Shown: positions 26,370-34,526, numbered from the stretch's first letter. The stretch is DNA of 64,000 nucleotides from Methylomonas sp. (GCA_002928965.1 PERU01000006.1:62001-126000); one strand, 5' to 3'. The notes: generated by a model from the sequence alone, not told the origin. Translations and numbers: made by a program.

Positions 26370-26687
26370 ATGACCATCAATACAAATACACAACTAAAAG
26401 TCTGTTTTATCAGGAAGCCTGCAGATCTCAAGGATGTAATGTCCAATAACGATCCGGACAAAACTCCAAGCAACGTCAGTATTGAACTTCATCAAACACT
26501 CAGCACTGCTGAATATGATCGTTTTGCCGCCAATTTTTATCAAGACTACGATTGGTTAAAAGGTCGAGGCGGTTATATCAACAACGAGTTACGAAGTGCC
26601 GTTGAGGTTTCCGCGCCTGATCGGATAACCCTTTATGTCGATCCATCAGGCAGTGCTTACGGCCGCTACGTGGGGATTGCAGTTTAG
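26370..26687 (+). CDS. cargo protein, unknown
   Basis: 105 residues from ATG 26370, chosen over the upstream frame start at 26322 because the repeat element occupies that region and GGGAGG lies before 26370. Contains SIELHQTLSTAEYDRFAANF and DRITLYVDPSGSAYGRYVG. No known domain. Confidence 0.6.
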   Translation: MTINTNTQLKVCFIRKPADLKDVMSNNDPDKTPSNVSIELHQTLSTAEYDRFAANFYQDYDWLKGRGGYINNELRSAVEVSAPDRITLYVDPSGSAYGRYVGIAV

Positions 26688-26740
26688 CCAACAAGGGGTG
26701 TTGGCATTGTCTGACGCCCCTCTAAAAATGATTCAGAATT

Positions 26741-26775
26741 AACTTGGCTTCCTGGCTGAATGAAGCGTAAATGCA
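26741..26775 (+). promoter_or_regulatory. promoter-like repeat, copy 3
   Basis: AACTTG-N15-GAAGCGTAAATG, 31 bases before the gene at 26806. It keeps the GCTTC/GAAGC arms. Confidence 0.7.
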
Positions 26776-26805
26776 ACCATCAAAACCAGCCCACCGGAGA
26801 ACGCC

Positions 26806-27075
26806 ATGAGCACCATCAAAGACCTGATCGCCGCCCAACAAGACACCGCTACCTTTGACGCGATTTTACGCGGCGAAGACTGGTCCCAATACATCGAGGA
26901 GGAACGCTCGCGTCGCCGCAACCCAGCGATGTTTGAACGCATCGCCCTGCAAAAAGCCTTCATCCAAAGCCTGCCCAACGAGATTTTGGAAAATCTGCAT
27001 CACATCAATCCGCGTCTGGACTGGATTGCCCGCAGCATTGTGAAAGAGCAGCAAGACAGTGAATCAATCGCATAA
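26806..27075 (+). CDS. cargo protein, unknown
   Basis: 89 residues, helical and charged (DLIAAQQDTATFDAILRGED, SQYIEEERSRRRNPAMFERI). No recognised domain. Starts after CCGGAG and has its own copy of the promoter-like repeat. Confidence 0.58.
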   Translation: MSTIKDLIAAQQDTATFDAILRGEDWSQYIEEERSRRRNPAMFERIALQKAFIQSLPNEILENLHHINPRLDWIARSIVKEQQDSESIA

Positions 27076-27078
27076 ATC

Positions 27079-27113
27079 AACTTGGCTTCTGGTTTGAAAG
27101 AAGCGTTACTACA
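27079..27113 (+). promoter_or_regulatory. promoter-like repeat, copy 4
   Basis: AACTTG-N15-GAAGCGTTACTACA, 32 bases before the gene at 27145. The spacer is more divergent than in copies 1-3. Confidence 0.68.
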
Positions 27114-27144
27114 GCCATCGAAACCATCAAACCAGGAGCCGACC

Positions 27145-27519
27145 ATGACCAGCCAAAACCCACACAACATCCCTAAAACCCAAAACACCGAATGGGGCTT
27201 TTGGGGTACCCTGAACGAGCACGCCGAAGCGGGCTGGCCCATCGCCATGGCAACAATCAGCGAAGCCACCGGCTGCGACTTTGATGCCACCCGCGCTTTT
27301 TTGGACAGCCGCTACGGCCGACATTTTGCCGACAGCGTGTTGAACTATCTGAGCAAAGGCCATCCCTTAGAAACCGCCATCAAAGGCGCCACGCAAGAGT
27401 GGATGGGCTGGAAAATTGGCCGGGTCACCGCCAAAGAATACGGCATCCCACGCGGCCTGCCTTACCTGACCGGGTTTGTGACCCACTGCGGTATCATCGA
27501 CGAACAGCAAGCCGCGTAA
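27145..27519 (+). CDS. cargo protein, unknown
   Basis: 124 residues from ATG 27145, with AGGAG upstream. Contains TEWGFWGTLNEHAEAGWPIA, TGCDFDATRAFLDSRYGRHF and IGRVTAKEYGIPRGLPYLTG. The pattern recalls small conserved proteins of ICEs and plasmids, but I cannot name a family. It is followed by the 72-residue gene 18 bases later. Confidence 0.6.
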   Translation: MTSQNPHNIPKTQNTEWGFWGTLNEHAEAGWPIAMATISEATGCDFDATRAFLDSRYGRHFADSVLNYLSKGHPLETAIKGATQEWMGWKIGRVTAKEYGIPRGLPYLTGFVTHCGIIDEQQAA

Positions 27520-27536
27520 ACTGACAGGAGGCCAAC

Positions 27537-27755
27537 ATGACCACCGCCACCAACTTGACCGACCAACAAGTCGCCGCTAACTACCAACAATTCGTTAAAG
27601 CCTTAACTGAGCTCACCCGACAATACGGCATCGCACTGCAGTGTGTCGGTGGTGTTTACATCACTGACCGGGCTGGCGAGTTCAAGGACCTCAGCTACAT
27701 CGCCGACATCAGTAGCGGCGACCTCATGCCCGATTGGCCCAGAGAATGGTATTGA
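27537..27755 (+). CDS. small conserved cargo protein, overlapping the convergent methyltransferase
   Basis: 72 residues after AGGAGG. YGIALQCVGGVYITDRAGEF and YIADISSGDLMPDWP are typical of a small conserved family found with DUF3489-type genes. Its last 153 bases are also read, on the other strand, as the C-terminal extension of the DNA methyltransferase. Codon pattern and the ribosome site favour it as real. Confidence 0.65.
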   Translation: MTTATNLTDQQVAANYQQFVKALTELTRQYGIALQCVGGVYITDRAGEFKDLSYIADISSGDLMPDWPREWY

Positions 27756-28988
27756 GTCAAAGGCTACGCCATCCGTCTCGCGGGTGGCTTGTTGCCCCGT
27801 CCAGTCCTGCCAACGGCGGACAATCACATCCACGTATTTAGGATCCAGCTCAATCAGCCTGGCCACCCGGCCAGCCTTTTCAGCCGCAATCAATGTCGTG
27901 CCCGAACCACCAAACGGATCGAGTACCACTTGCCCCGGCTTACTGGAATTACGAATTGCCCGTTCCACCAATTCAACCGGCTTCATGGTCGGATGCAAAT
28001 CGTTCTTGGCTGGCTTGTTGATCTGCCAGACATCACCCTGATCCCGGTCGCCGCACCAATGGCGCTGAACCCCTTCGGGCCAGCCGTACAATATGGGTTC
28101 GTACTGGCGTTGGTAATCGGAACGGCCCAAGGTGAAAGTATTCTTCGCCCAAATGATGAAGGTCGACCAGTGACCACCGGCGGCACGAAAGGCATCCTGC
28201 AATACATCCAGTTCGCTGGATGACATGGCGATGTAAATCGCACCACGGCAATGAGCCAGGGTCGGTGTCAATGCCGCCAACAGAAAATCATAAAAGCCGT
28301 CGCCCAGATTGTCATTGAGGATGGCCCGGTTTTTACCACGCAGTTTGTCTTTGGCTGAGTTGGCGTAATTCACATTGTAAGGAGGATCGGTGAACACCAG
28401 GTCCACCGTTTCACCCAGTAGTAATTGCACGTAGCTATCGGCCAACGTGGAATCGCCACACAACAGGCGGTGCTTGCCCAGCAACCAGACATCGCCCGGT
28501 TGGGAAATAACGGTTTCTGAAACCTCGGGCACAGCATCGTCTTGATCGGAACCACTACCGTCACCGTCTTCGTCACCTTGCAAATCCGCGAGGTCGTCGA
28601 GATCAAAACCGGTAATCGACAAATCGAATTCATCATCCTGCAAGGCCTCGAGTTCCACCCGCAGCATGGCATCATCCCAGCCAGCATTTTCCGCGATACG
28701 ATTGTCGGCAATCACCAAGGCTCGGCGCTGTGTCGCCGACAGATGATCAAGAACCACCACCGGCACCATGCTCAAACCGAGCTTATTGGCGGCGGCCAAC
28801 CGTCCATGCCCGGCTACAATAACGCCATCAGCGCCCGCCAGGATTGGATTGGTAAAACCAAACTCGGCAATCGATGCCGCGATCTGCATTACCTGGTCGT
28901 CGGAGTGGGTGCGCGCGTTACGGGCATAAGGCAGCAACTTAGTGGTCGGCCATTGCTCAATCTTGTCGGCCAGCCAGGATGCGGTCAT
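27603..28988 (-). CDS. DNA methyltransferase with N-terminal ParB/Srx domain
   Basis: 461 residues from ATG 28988. The N-terminal ParB-like nuclease/Srx fold (LLPYARNARTHSDDQV, GVIVAGHGRLAAANKLG) is joined by an acidic linker to a beta-class methylase: catalytic DPPYNVNY near residue 210, and AdoMet site LDPFGGSGTTLIAAEKAGR near residue 345. It modifies adenine N6 or cytosine N4; specificity is unknown. No paired restriction gene, so it likely protects phage DNA or regulates it. The last 40-50 residues extend unusually into the convergent 72-residue gene. Confidence 0.9.
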   Translation of the reverse strand: MTASWLADKIEQWPTTKLLPYARNARTHSDDQVMQIAASIAEFGFTNPILAGADGVIVAGHGRLAAANKLGLSMVPVVVLDHLSATQRRALVIADNRIAENAGWDDAMLRVELEALQDDEFDLSITGFDLDDLADLQGDEDGDGSGSDQDDAVPEVSETVISQPGDVWLLGKHRLLCGDSTLADSYVQLLLGETVDLVFTDPPYNVNYANSAKDKLRGKNRAILNDNLGDGFYDFLLAALTPTLAHCRGAIYIAMSSSELDVLQDAFRAAGGHWSTFIIWAKNTFTLGRSDYQRQYEPILYGWPEGVQRHWCGDRDQGDVWQINKPAKNDLHPTMKPVELVERAIRNSSKPGQVVLDPFGGSGTTLIAAEKAGRVARLIELDPKYVDVIVRRWQDWTGQQATRETDGVAFDSIPFSGPIGHEVAATDVGDVAEVLELASPVSDVNTTDTLQCDAVLSGELS

Positions 28989-29088
28989 GCGAATGTCCTT
29001 TAGCAAAAAGCCAGGCCGCAAAAAGAAACGGCCCGAGTCGGAGAGAGTTAATCCCCGATCAGGCCGTCGATAGCGCTGGCTGCGTAAA

Positions 29089-29113
29089 CAAAAAAGCCCG
29101 CACGGGGCGGGCT
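29089..29113 (-). terminator. leftward terminator/attenuator upstream of the methyltransferase
   Basis: AGCCCGC / GCGGGCT hairpin (29095-29101 and 29107-29113) with six Ts on the minus-strand side. It lies about 100 bases before the methyltransferase start, so it may end upstream transcription or attenuate methyltransferase expression. Confidence 0.65.
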
Positions 29114-29145
29114 AAAAACTGTGAGATTCTGAGAGTGGTGTTCTG

Positions 29146-29180
29146 TGCAAACCTGCAAACTATGCAAACCTCGGTTTGCA
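29146..29180 (+). repeat. TGCAAAC repeat cluster
   Basis: Three direct copies of TGCAAAC (29146, 29154, 29163) and one inverted copy GTTTGCA (29174), in the 370-base gap between the methyltransferase start and the small gene ending at 29360. Likely a protein-binding array. A GC-rich inverted repeat (CCCCGC...GCGGGG) follows near 29212-29240. No gene was recognised in the rest of this gap. Confidence 0.6.
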
Positions 29181-29359
29181 GTCTAACGCTAGCGAGGTTG
29201 CGCGCTGTCGGCCCCCGCTAGGGATTCTTGCGGGGAAGGACCCATCGATTCGGACTGGTGCGGATTTACGCTCACCACTGTCCAGAAATTAGCTGACAGT
29301 GTATAGCAAATTCGGTGTTTTTGTAGCACCCCAAAAGTGCCTGAAACCCGCGTCAACCC

Positions 29360-29539
29360 TCAGCTTTCCGCATCTTTCTGCAATTGCAGTTGATTACACG
29401 CAATTTCATTGAAAAAAATACTCTTTGCCTGTTGTTCGTACTTTGCCTCCAGCCGCGCAAATACAATCTCGGCTGAAATGCCAGAACCACTGTTCTTGCC
29501 TGCGGCGATTTCCATTTTTAGCGCTTCGCTGGTGGGCAT
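29360..29539 (-). CDS. small protein after parE remnant, unknown
   Basis: 59 residues from ATG 29539 with GGAGA upstream. Helical: MPTSEALKMEIAAGKNSGSG then VFARLEAKYEQQAKSIFF. No family recognised. Reads leftward from just beyond the toxin remnant and may belong to the same small operon. Confidence 0.42.
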   Translation of the reverse strand: MPTSEALKMEIAAGKNSGSGISAEIVFARLEAKYEQQAKSIFFNEIACNQLQLQKDAES

Positions 29540-29585
29540 GAGTATCTCCTATCGGTTAGTTGATTCGTCTTCAACTTTGCTGTCG

Positions 29586-29923
29586 TTAGTTGGTGCTGCC
29601 ATGATCGTCAGAATTCATCCATTCCGGAATATCGCGTTGAACATGCAAGACACGCCAGACGTCGATATGATTTTCATGCTCAATGTAGAACACTAAGTGA
29701 GGATAGCGCGAGAATGGCCAAAACCTTAGTCCTGGAAGATTGAGTTCATGTGCGTAACGAGATGAACCGGTCGCAGGGTGGCGACTGATATGGGTGTAGG
29801 CTTTTTCCAGAGCATCAATGAAACAAATCCCGCTTGTTCGGCATTTTCACTCAGGTAATACTCGATAGCATTTTCGACATCCCGGTTCGCCAGTTCACGC
29901 GGGACGACAGGTTTGGAACTCAC
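29586..29923 (-). pseudogene. parE: ParE/RelE-family toxin, frameshifted
   Basis: Starts at ATG 29923 overlapping the ParD stop (ATGA). It reads RELANRDVENAIEYYLSENA in one frame and then changes frame at a GGG run (29829-29831, plus-strand CCC). The other frame carries the rest of a typical ParE: FIDALEKAYTHISRHPATGS, LRFWPFSRYPHLVFYIE, then DVWRVLHVQRDIP, ending at 29586. Adding one G restores a full-length toxin of about 112 residues, so a single-base deletion best explains the break. As sequenced, the toxin is probably inactive. Confidence 0.85.
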
Positions 29924-30159
29924 TTCTGAGTTCGTTGTTGAACCCGCTCGCGCATCGCAGCAAAATAACCCGCATCAACAGGTGTGGCTGGCGAGGAAGC
30001 GGCGCCATCAAGCAGCAGGCCCCGCAGTCGCTGCCGATCCGCATCCTTGCGAATCAGCTCACGCACATACTCACTGCTGGTGCCATAGCCCCTTTGGGTG
30101 ACTTGCTCATCCACGAAGGATTTAAGCGAATCAGGTAAAGAAATGTTCATTGTGCTCAT
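29920..30159 (-). CDS. parD: ParD-family antitoxin
   Basis: 79 residues from ATG 30159. Ribbon-helix-helix N-terminus (MNISLPDSLKSFVDEQVTQRG) with the ParD pattern GYGTSSEYVRELIRKDADR, then a disordered toxin-binding tail. It would bind ParE and its own promoter. The antitoxin is intact while the partner toxin is frameshifted. Confidence 0.9.
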   Translation of the reverse strand: MSTMNISLPDSLKSFVDEQVTQRGYGTSSEYVRELIRKDADRQRLRGLLLDGAASSPATPVDAGYFAAMRERVQQRTQK

Positions 30160-30198
30160 GGACTGAATTCTGGAACTTTTGGCAAAATTTGGCAAGAA

Positions 30199-30579
30199 TC
30201 AGTTCTCTAAAGTCTGGTTTAACTGATCAGTCACAAACTTCAACGCCCTCTCCCAACGCCGCCGAGCCGTGCTCCGCTCACAGCCAAACCGCGCACAGAT
30301 TTCTTTCCACTTGCACCGCTGCGCTCGCATCCAGATCAGATGTCGCTGGTCCTCTTCCAACCACAACGCCCAGCGATTGGTTTCCACCATCCGATCGACT
30401 GCCTCGGGCGACGGTGGAAAACGAACATCCAGTTCATCAACCCAACGCTCCCGGTGCTCACGCAAGATGATGGGCCAGATATTGAAATAGCTCAGCGACC
30501 GCATTGCTGGCAATCGTTCTGCCGTATCCGCTGCCTCTTCAAATCGTGCCGCCACTTGTTCCTGGTTCCACTCAGCCAT
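30199..30579 (-). CDS. DUF6362-like phage protein (HTH-like C-terminus)
   Basis: 126 residues from ATG 30579. Contains EEAADTAERLPAMRS and a C-terminal helix-turn-helix-like section (KWKEICARFGCERSTARRRW). Proteins of this kind sit in early or late-regulatory regions of phages, and a transcription-control role is plausible but not shown. Overlaps the preceding gene by eight bases. Confidence 0.7.
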   Translation of the reverse strand: MAEWNQEQVAARFEEAADTAERLPAMRSLSYFNIWPIILREHRERWVDELDVRFPPSPEAVDRMVETNRWALWLEEDQRHLIWMRAQRCKWKEICARFGCERSTARRRWERALKFVTDQLNQTLEN

Positions 30580-30775
30580 GTTTGCTCTCCCGACGTCCGT
30601 ACAAACGTTGTCCAATCTGTTTCAATAATTCCTGCTCGGTCCAATCCAGACGGTCATCACTAATCGAGATCACCAGGATGCCTTCGTGACGCCAGCCGTT
30701 GCGCTTGATGTCTTCAGGATCCGGACGTTGCATGTTGGGCCGTCCGAGTGGGCAGCGGTAATGTGTCGGTGTCAT
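30572..30775 (-). CDS. small phage protein, unknown
   Basis: 67 residues from ATG 30775, which overlaps the resolvase stop (ATGA). Contains MQRPDPEDIKRNGWRHEGIL and WTEQELLKQIGQRLYG. No family recognised; the coupled position suggests a role alongside the resolvase and the DUF6362-like gene. Confidence 0.6.
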   Translation of the reverse strand: MTPTHYRCPLGRPNMQRPDPEDIKRNGWRHEGILVISISDDRLDWTEQELLKQIGQRLYGRRESKHG

Positions 30776-31242
30776 GGGATCACCTCCTGCGTTTCCAGAG
30801 CCCAATGCAGCAAAGCCAGAGCGTCGGCTTCATTGTCGTCAGCCGGATTGAAGCCGCGCTTGATGGTTGAATCAATCATCTCGGCCTTGGAAGCGTTACC
30901 TTTGCCGGTGGCGTGTTTCTTGATCGTACCGACCGGCACGCCTTGATACGGAATCTGATGGTGTTCGCACCAGGCTGTCAACGTGGCAAGGAAACCACCG
31001 TAAGCATGGGCCGCATCGACACCGACATGGCGGCGCACCTCCTCGAAATACACCACATCGATTGATTCGACTGACTGTTTAATTTCCGTCAGCCACCTTT
31101 TGAAACGCAGGTAACGCATACCGCCGCCTTCAAACCGCTGGGGCTTGAAGCCTTCGCTACCACTGGTAATGTGTTTATCATTTGCTGACAGTGCCCAGCC
31201 GGTTTGTATGCCGAGATCGATAGCCAAGATTACTGAGCCCAT
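30772..31242 (-). CDS. RuvC-like Holliday junction resolvase
   Basis: 156 residues from ATG 31242. RNase H-fold motifs are present: LAIDLGIQTGWAL (first Asp), YFEEVRRH (Glu), and DDNEADALALLHWA (final Asp pair). It resolves branched DNA during phage replication or recombination. It lies next to the iteron-like cluster and the primase-helicase, as in many phage replication modules. Confidence 0.85.
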   Translation of the reverse strand: MGSVILAIDLGIQTGWALSANDKHITSGSEGFKPQRFEGGGMRYLRFKRWLTEIKQSVESIDVVYFEEVRRHVGVDAAHAYGGFLATLTAWCEHHQIPYQGVPVGTIKKHATGKGNASKAEMIDSTIKRGFNPADDNEADALALLHWALETQEVIP

Positions 31243-31295
31243 TGCATGACTCCTTCTTTCCGCATACCAACCGACCATGGCCTCCCTTTACGTTT

Positions 31296-31320
31296 AACAG
31301 TAGGCTGATTGCCTACTGTT
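31296..31320. repeat. perfect 10-bp inverted repeat
   Basis: AACAGTAGGC and GCCTACTGTT separated by TGATT, followed by a second small inverted repeat (GTTAC-GTAA-GTAAC). It is about 55 bases upstream of the resolvase gene. No T-run on either side, so an operator or origin element is more likely than a terminator. Confidence 0.7.
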
Positions 31321-31390
31321 ACGTAAGTAACAAGGAGAGCAGACACAATCTGGAATTGACTGTAAGTAACTGATTTTTTATGGTGTTTTT

Positions 31391-31512
31391 CAGATTGCAG
31401 ACCTGCTCTGCAATCTGAACCCCTGCAATCTGGATTTCCATGCAAGTCATTGTTATGACTGAATATTTGTGTGCAGCCAGATTGCAGATTGCAGCAATCT
31501 GGTCCAGATTGC
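31391..31512. other. iteron-like cluster, candidate phage replication origin
   Basis: Seven copies of CAGATTGC in both directions: 31391, 31408 (inverted), 31423 (inverted), 31478, 31485 (overlapping), 31494 (inverted) and 31505. All lie in the 290-base non-coding gap between the primase-helicase stop and the resolvase start. Iterons next to replication genes commonly mark an origin. That function is inferred. Confidence 0.62.
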
Positions 31513-31534
31513 GGGTTGCCGTCGGGTAGTGAAA

Positions 31535-33721
31535 TCATGCTTCTAACTCCTCATGATAAATCCAGGTATGGGGATCCTCGACCGGTAATAACGCACCGGT
31601 TTGTGGGCATTTGAAGTGGGTGGGTAAAATACTTAAAGGTGGAGGACCGACTTCGCCAGTATCAGCATCCAACGATTCCGGGCTGGCTTGGAAGCGCATG
31701 TCCTCAACGCACAGATAGCCGTACTTGCTGCGGTTAAGACGTGGCAACCCATAGTCCTCGGGATTGCGGAAGAACTTGATGTAACCCTTGGTGGAGAGCA
31801 CTGACAGTCGTTCGTTGATGGTGCGATTGGCGCCGAGACCGGCTTTGCTTTCGAAGGATTCGGCGAATTGGTTGGCGGTGTAACACCTACCCAATTTCGC
31901 TTCATCAAACAGGATCTGCAAAATCACATCGCGCTTGCGTCGCCGTTCGGCGTCCAGGCGCTCGCTGTAGTCCTGCAATACCAGTCGCTGGTTGCTATCG
32001 ACCTCGCGCCATTCGCCCTTGATTTTGTCGATGTGCTTTTGTGGAATGCCTGGACCGTTTCTAAGCTCAAAGATCAGATCGCGGGGCGTCAGGGTTTCAT
32101 CCGGACGAAACAGCAACATGCCGGTCGAGTAGTAACCTCGCAAACTGCCCGCACCAGCCAGAGCCTGAAACGGATCTTCCTCGAACTGCTTTTTGCCGAG
32201 CTTCTTGGTGTGATGGGCAAGGATGACACCGGCATCCGGATTGACAACGGCCCGGATACGTTCGACCCGCTGCGACAGGAAAAGCAGCATCGCGCCGTTG
32301 TCGTTCTCACCGCCAGTATCGCCACCGTCGAACACATTGCGGATCGGGTCAATGGCAATAATGTCCAGTGGCTCGCCGTTGAAGGCTTGAGCAATGGTCG
32401 GAATGACCTGCGCCAGACCGGCATCGTTGAGCACCAGACGTAACTGTGAGGTAGCGACAAAGTTGCGCCGGGCGTCCATCAGCCGATGTGACGGCAGTCT
32501 GACGTCCTTCACGCGTTCGCGCAGGTAGTGATATTGCACCTCGGCCTGCAGATAAAATACCCGTAAGGGCCGTGGTGGACTCATACCCAGAAACGTCGCG
32601 CCGGCTGCCATATGGGCTAGCCACGATAGCAGGAAGTCACTTTTGCCGACTTTCGGCGCGCCGCCAAATACCAGCATGCCGCCCGGTGTCAGTACCCGTG
32701 GCGCGATAATATCGGGTGGAATCGGCGATTCATCGTCTAACAGATCGCCCAAGCTGAAGGTCGGCAGCAGCGGCTCTGCCGCTTTCAATTCTCTGCGCGG
32801 GCCATCGTTTACGAAAGACTGGCAATCAAAGCCTTCTGCGACCGCATCGGCGGCATCCCATTTATCCGGTTTGTCGGTCGGTGGTACCAGAATGGCGACC
32901 GAGACACTGCCTGCAGCGATACAGGCCTTGGCAGCATGCTCGGCATAATCCCAGCCTGGCGCATCCCGGTCCGGCCAGATCACTACCTGCTTACCCGCCA
33001 AGGGTGACCAGTCGGTTTTGTCGATCGGCGCCTTGGCACCGTTCATGGCGGTAGTCGCCACGATGCCTAAATTGATCAATGCCTCGGCGCATTTCTCGCC
33101 TTCGACCAGAACGACCTGTTTGGCTATAGCCACTGCCGGTAAATTGAACAACGGACGCGGATCCGGTGCACGCGATAACCGGGCGCGGACATCCCAGGGT
33201 CGGTATTCCTTACCAGACTCAGGTTCATAGCGATACACGCAGGCAATCAGTTCGCCTTCGGCCGTGAAGTAATCCCATTTGCCGGTGTAGGGGCCAAGTT
33301 CATCAATGGCGACTGCAGAAGATGACTGTTTCTTGGTGGCGGCAGGCGCCGTCGATATCGGCACCAGACCGAGCCATTGCCGGTTGTCCTGAGCCAACTT
33401 CGGAAAATCATGCCGAGCCGATAGACCTTGCGACAAGGCCCAAAGATCGATCACATCGCCGCCATCGTCGGTGGCGAAATCCTTCCACAAACCACGACGC
33501 GGTCCTTCGAGTTCAACGACCAGGCTCTTGCCTCGCGCACCATCTACGTCACCCACGTAAAACTTGCCACTGCGAATCCGGCCTTGTGGAAACAGGTAAT
33601 GCAGGACCGACTCCAGACGGTCCAGCAATCCCTGACGCAGCGCATCGATGTCATCAAACATCACCGTGTGCTGTTCCGGGGCGTCGTTGAAATCTAGCCA
33701 GATCACGTTATCAGTCATCAT
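31535..33721 (-). CDS. phage primase-helicase (Toprim-like plus RepA/DnaB-type AAA domain)
   Basis: 728 residues. The N-terminal half has a primase/Toprim-like region (VVLVEGEKCAEALINLG, then VIWPDRDAPGWDYAEHA). The C-terminal half is a RepA-like hexameric helicase: Walker A GGAPKVGKSDFLLSW, Walker B-like LDIIAIDPIRNVF, and ILAHHTKK. A C-terminal winged-helix-like tail follows. It should prime and unwind DNA for phage replication. It reads toward the iteron cluster just beyond its stop. Confidence 0.88.
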   Translation of the reverse strand: MMTDNVIWLDFNDAPEQHTVMFDDIDALRQGLLDRLESVLHYLFPQGRIRSGKFYVGDVDGARGKSLVVELEGPRRGLWKDFATDDGGDVIDLWALSQGLSARHDFPKLAQDNRQWLGLVPISTAPAATKKQSSSAVAIDELGPYTGKWDYFTAEGELIACVYRYEPESGKEYRPWDVRARLSRAPDPRPLFNLPAVAIAKQVVLVEGEKCAEALINLGIVATTAMNGAKAPIDKTDWSPLAGKQVVIWPDRDAPGWDYAEHAAKACIAAGSVSVAILVPPTDKPDKWDAADAVAEGFDCQSFVNDGPRRELKAAEPLLPTFSLGDLLDDESPIPPDIIAPRVLTPGGMLVFGGAPKVGKSDFLLSWLAHMAAGATFLGMSPPRPLRVFYLQAEVQYHYLRERVKDVRLPSHRLMDARRNFVATSQLRLVLNDAGLAQVIPTIAQAFNGEPLDIIAIDPIRNVFDGGDTGGENDNGAMLLFLSQRVERIRAVVNPDAGVILAHHTKKLGKKQFEEDPFQALAGAGSLRGYYSTGMLLFRPDETLTPRDLIFELRNGPGIPQKHIDKIKGEWREVDSNQRLVLQDYSERLDAERRRKRDVILQILFDEAKLGRCYTANQFAESFESKAGLGANRTINERLSVLSTKGYIKFFRNPEDYGLPRLNRSKYGYLCVEDMRFQASPESLDADTGEVGPPPLSILPTHFKCPQTGALLPVEDPHTWIYHEELEA

Positions 33722-33801
33722 GCGGCCCTCCAGCGTTGCTCATGGCCGAATACAAAACCTGATCTTGATAACGTGCAACCATTGCACTATGATGCTGGTC
33801 T

Positions 33802-34032
33802 ATGCCAGTCATCCAGCGCTTTACCCATTGCCGGGTCCGGATCAATGCCAAAGACCATCTGCCACCCCATTTCCATGTACTGATGAACGATGGGCGTGAG
33901 GCGTGGGTCAGGATTGACACCCAGGAAATCATCCACGGCAAAATTGCGTCGCGTGAAATCGCCGAAGTGCTGGCCTGGGCAAAAGTCAACCGTGAAAAGT
34001 TGGCCGAGATATTTGAGGAACTGCAGTTATGA
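33802..34032 (+). CDS. DUF4160-family protein
   Basis: 76 residues. RINAKDHLPPHFHVLMNDGRE is the DUF4160 hallmark, followed by a helical tail. DUF4160 and DUF2442 genes commonly occur as pairs resembling toxin-antitoxin modules. It reads opposite to the surrounding replication genes and overlaps the next gene by four bases. Confidence 0.85.
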   Translation: MPVIQRFTHCRVRINAKDHLPPHFHVLMNDGREAWVRIDTQEIIHGKIASREIAEVLAWAKVNREKLAEIFEELQL

Positions 34033-34526
34033 GCAAAGACCATTTTCAACTCACCGCCGTTGAGGCATTGCCCGAATTCAGGCTGCGATTGACCTATGCC
34101 GACAATCAAAGCTATGAAGTCGATTTGAGCGAATGGATCGACAGCAGCAAAGCGCTGAATGCCCTGAAGGATTTGACGTTGTTTGCGCAGGCCAAAGTCG
34201 GATTCGCTGGCCGCACGGTCGACTGGATCGAAGATGAACTCGATCTTGCAACCGATAACCTGCGCAACCTTGCCGTTGAACAGGCTGGTGGCATCGGTCA
34301 TGAACGTATCTGGACCTGGCTGCACGAAACTGGTCTCACGCTGGAGCAGGCTGCCGAGGCCTTGGGAATTTCCCGTCGTATGCTGATCTACTACCGGGAC
34401 GGCGAAAAATCCATTCCGCGCTCGATTTGGTTGGCCTGCCTGGGTTGGGAAGCCGTGCGACCCACGGGACGCAGTTTGCCTCAGCACATTCCTTCGGCCC
34501 GAGAATACGCTGCTCTGCACGCTTGA
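34029..34526 (+). CDS. DUF2442-domain protein with C-terminal HTH
   Basis: 165 residues. The N-terminal 75 or so form DUF2442 (VEALPEFRLRLTYADNQSYEV, then DLSEWID). A C-terminal HTH (LTLEQAAEALGISRRMLIYY) suggests autoregulation, as for antitoxins. Translationally coupled to DUF4160 by ATGA. Role as antitoxin is inferred. Confidence 0.82.
   Translation: MSKDHFQLTAVEALPEFRLRLTYADNQSYEVDLSEWIDSSKALNALKDLTLFAQAKVGFAGRTVDWIEDELDLATDNLRNLAVEQAGGIGHERIWTWLHETGLTLEQAAEALGISRRMLIYYRDGEKSIPRSIWLACLGWEAVRPTGRSLPQHIPSAREYAALHA

Noticed and set aside
29409-29696. Open frame of 95 codons on the plus strand
   Set aside because: Antisense to the ParE remnant and the small gene after it; no ribosome site.
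31230-31538. Open frame of 102 codons across the iteron region
   Set aside because: It is made of the repeats and has no ribosome site or domain; the resolvase start at 31242 lies inside it.
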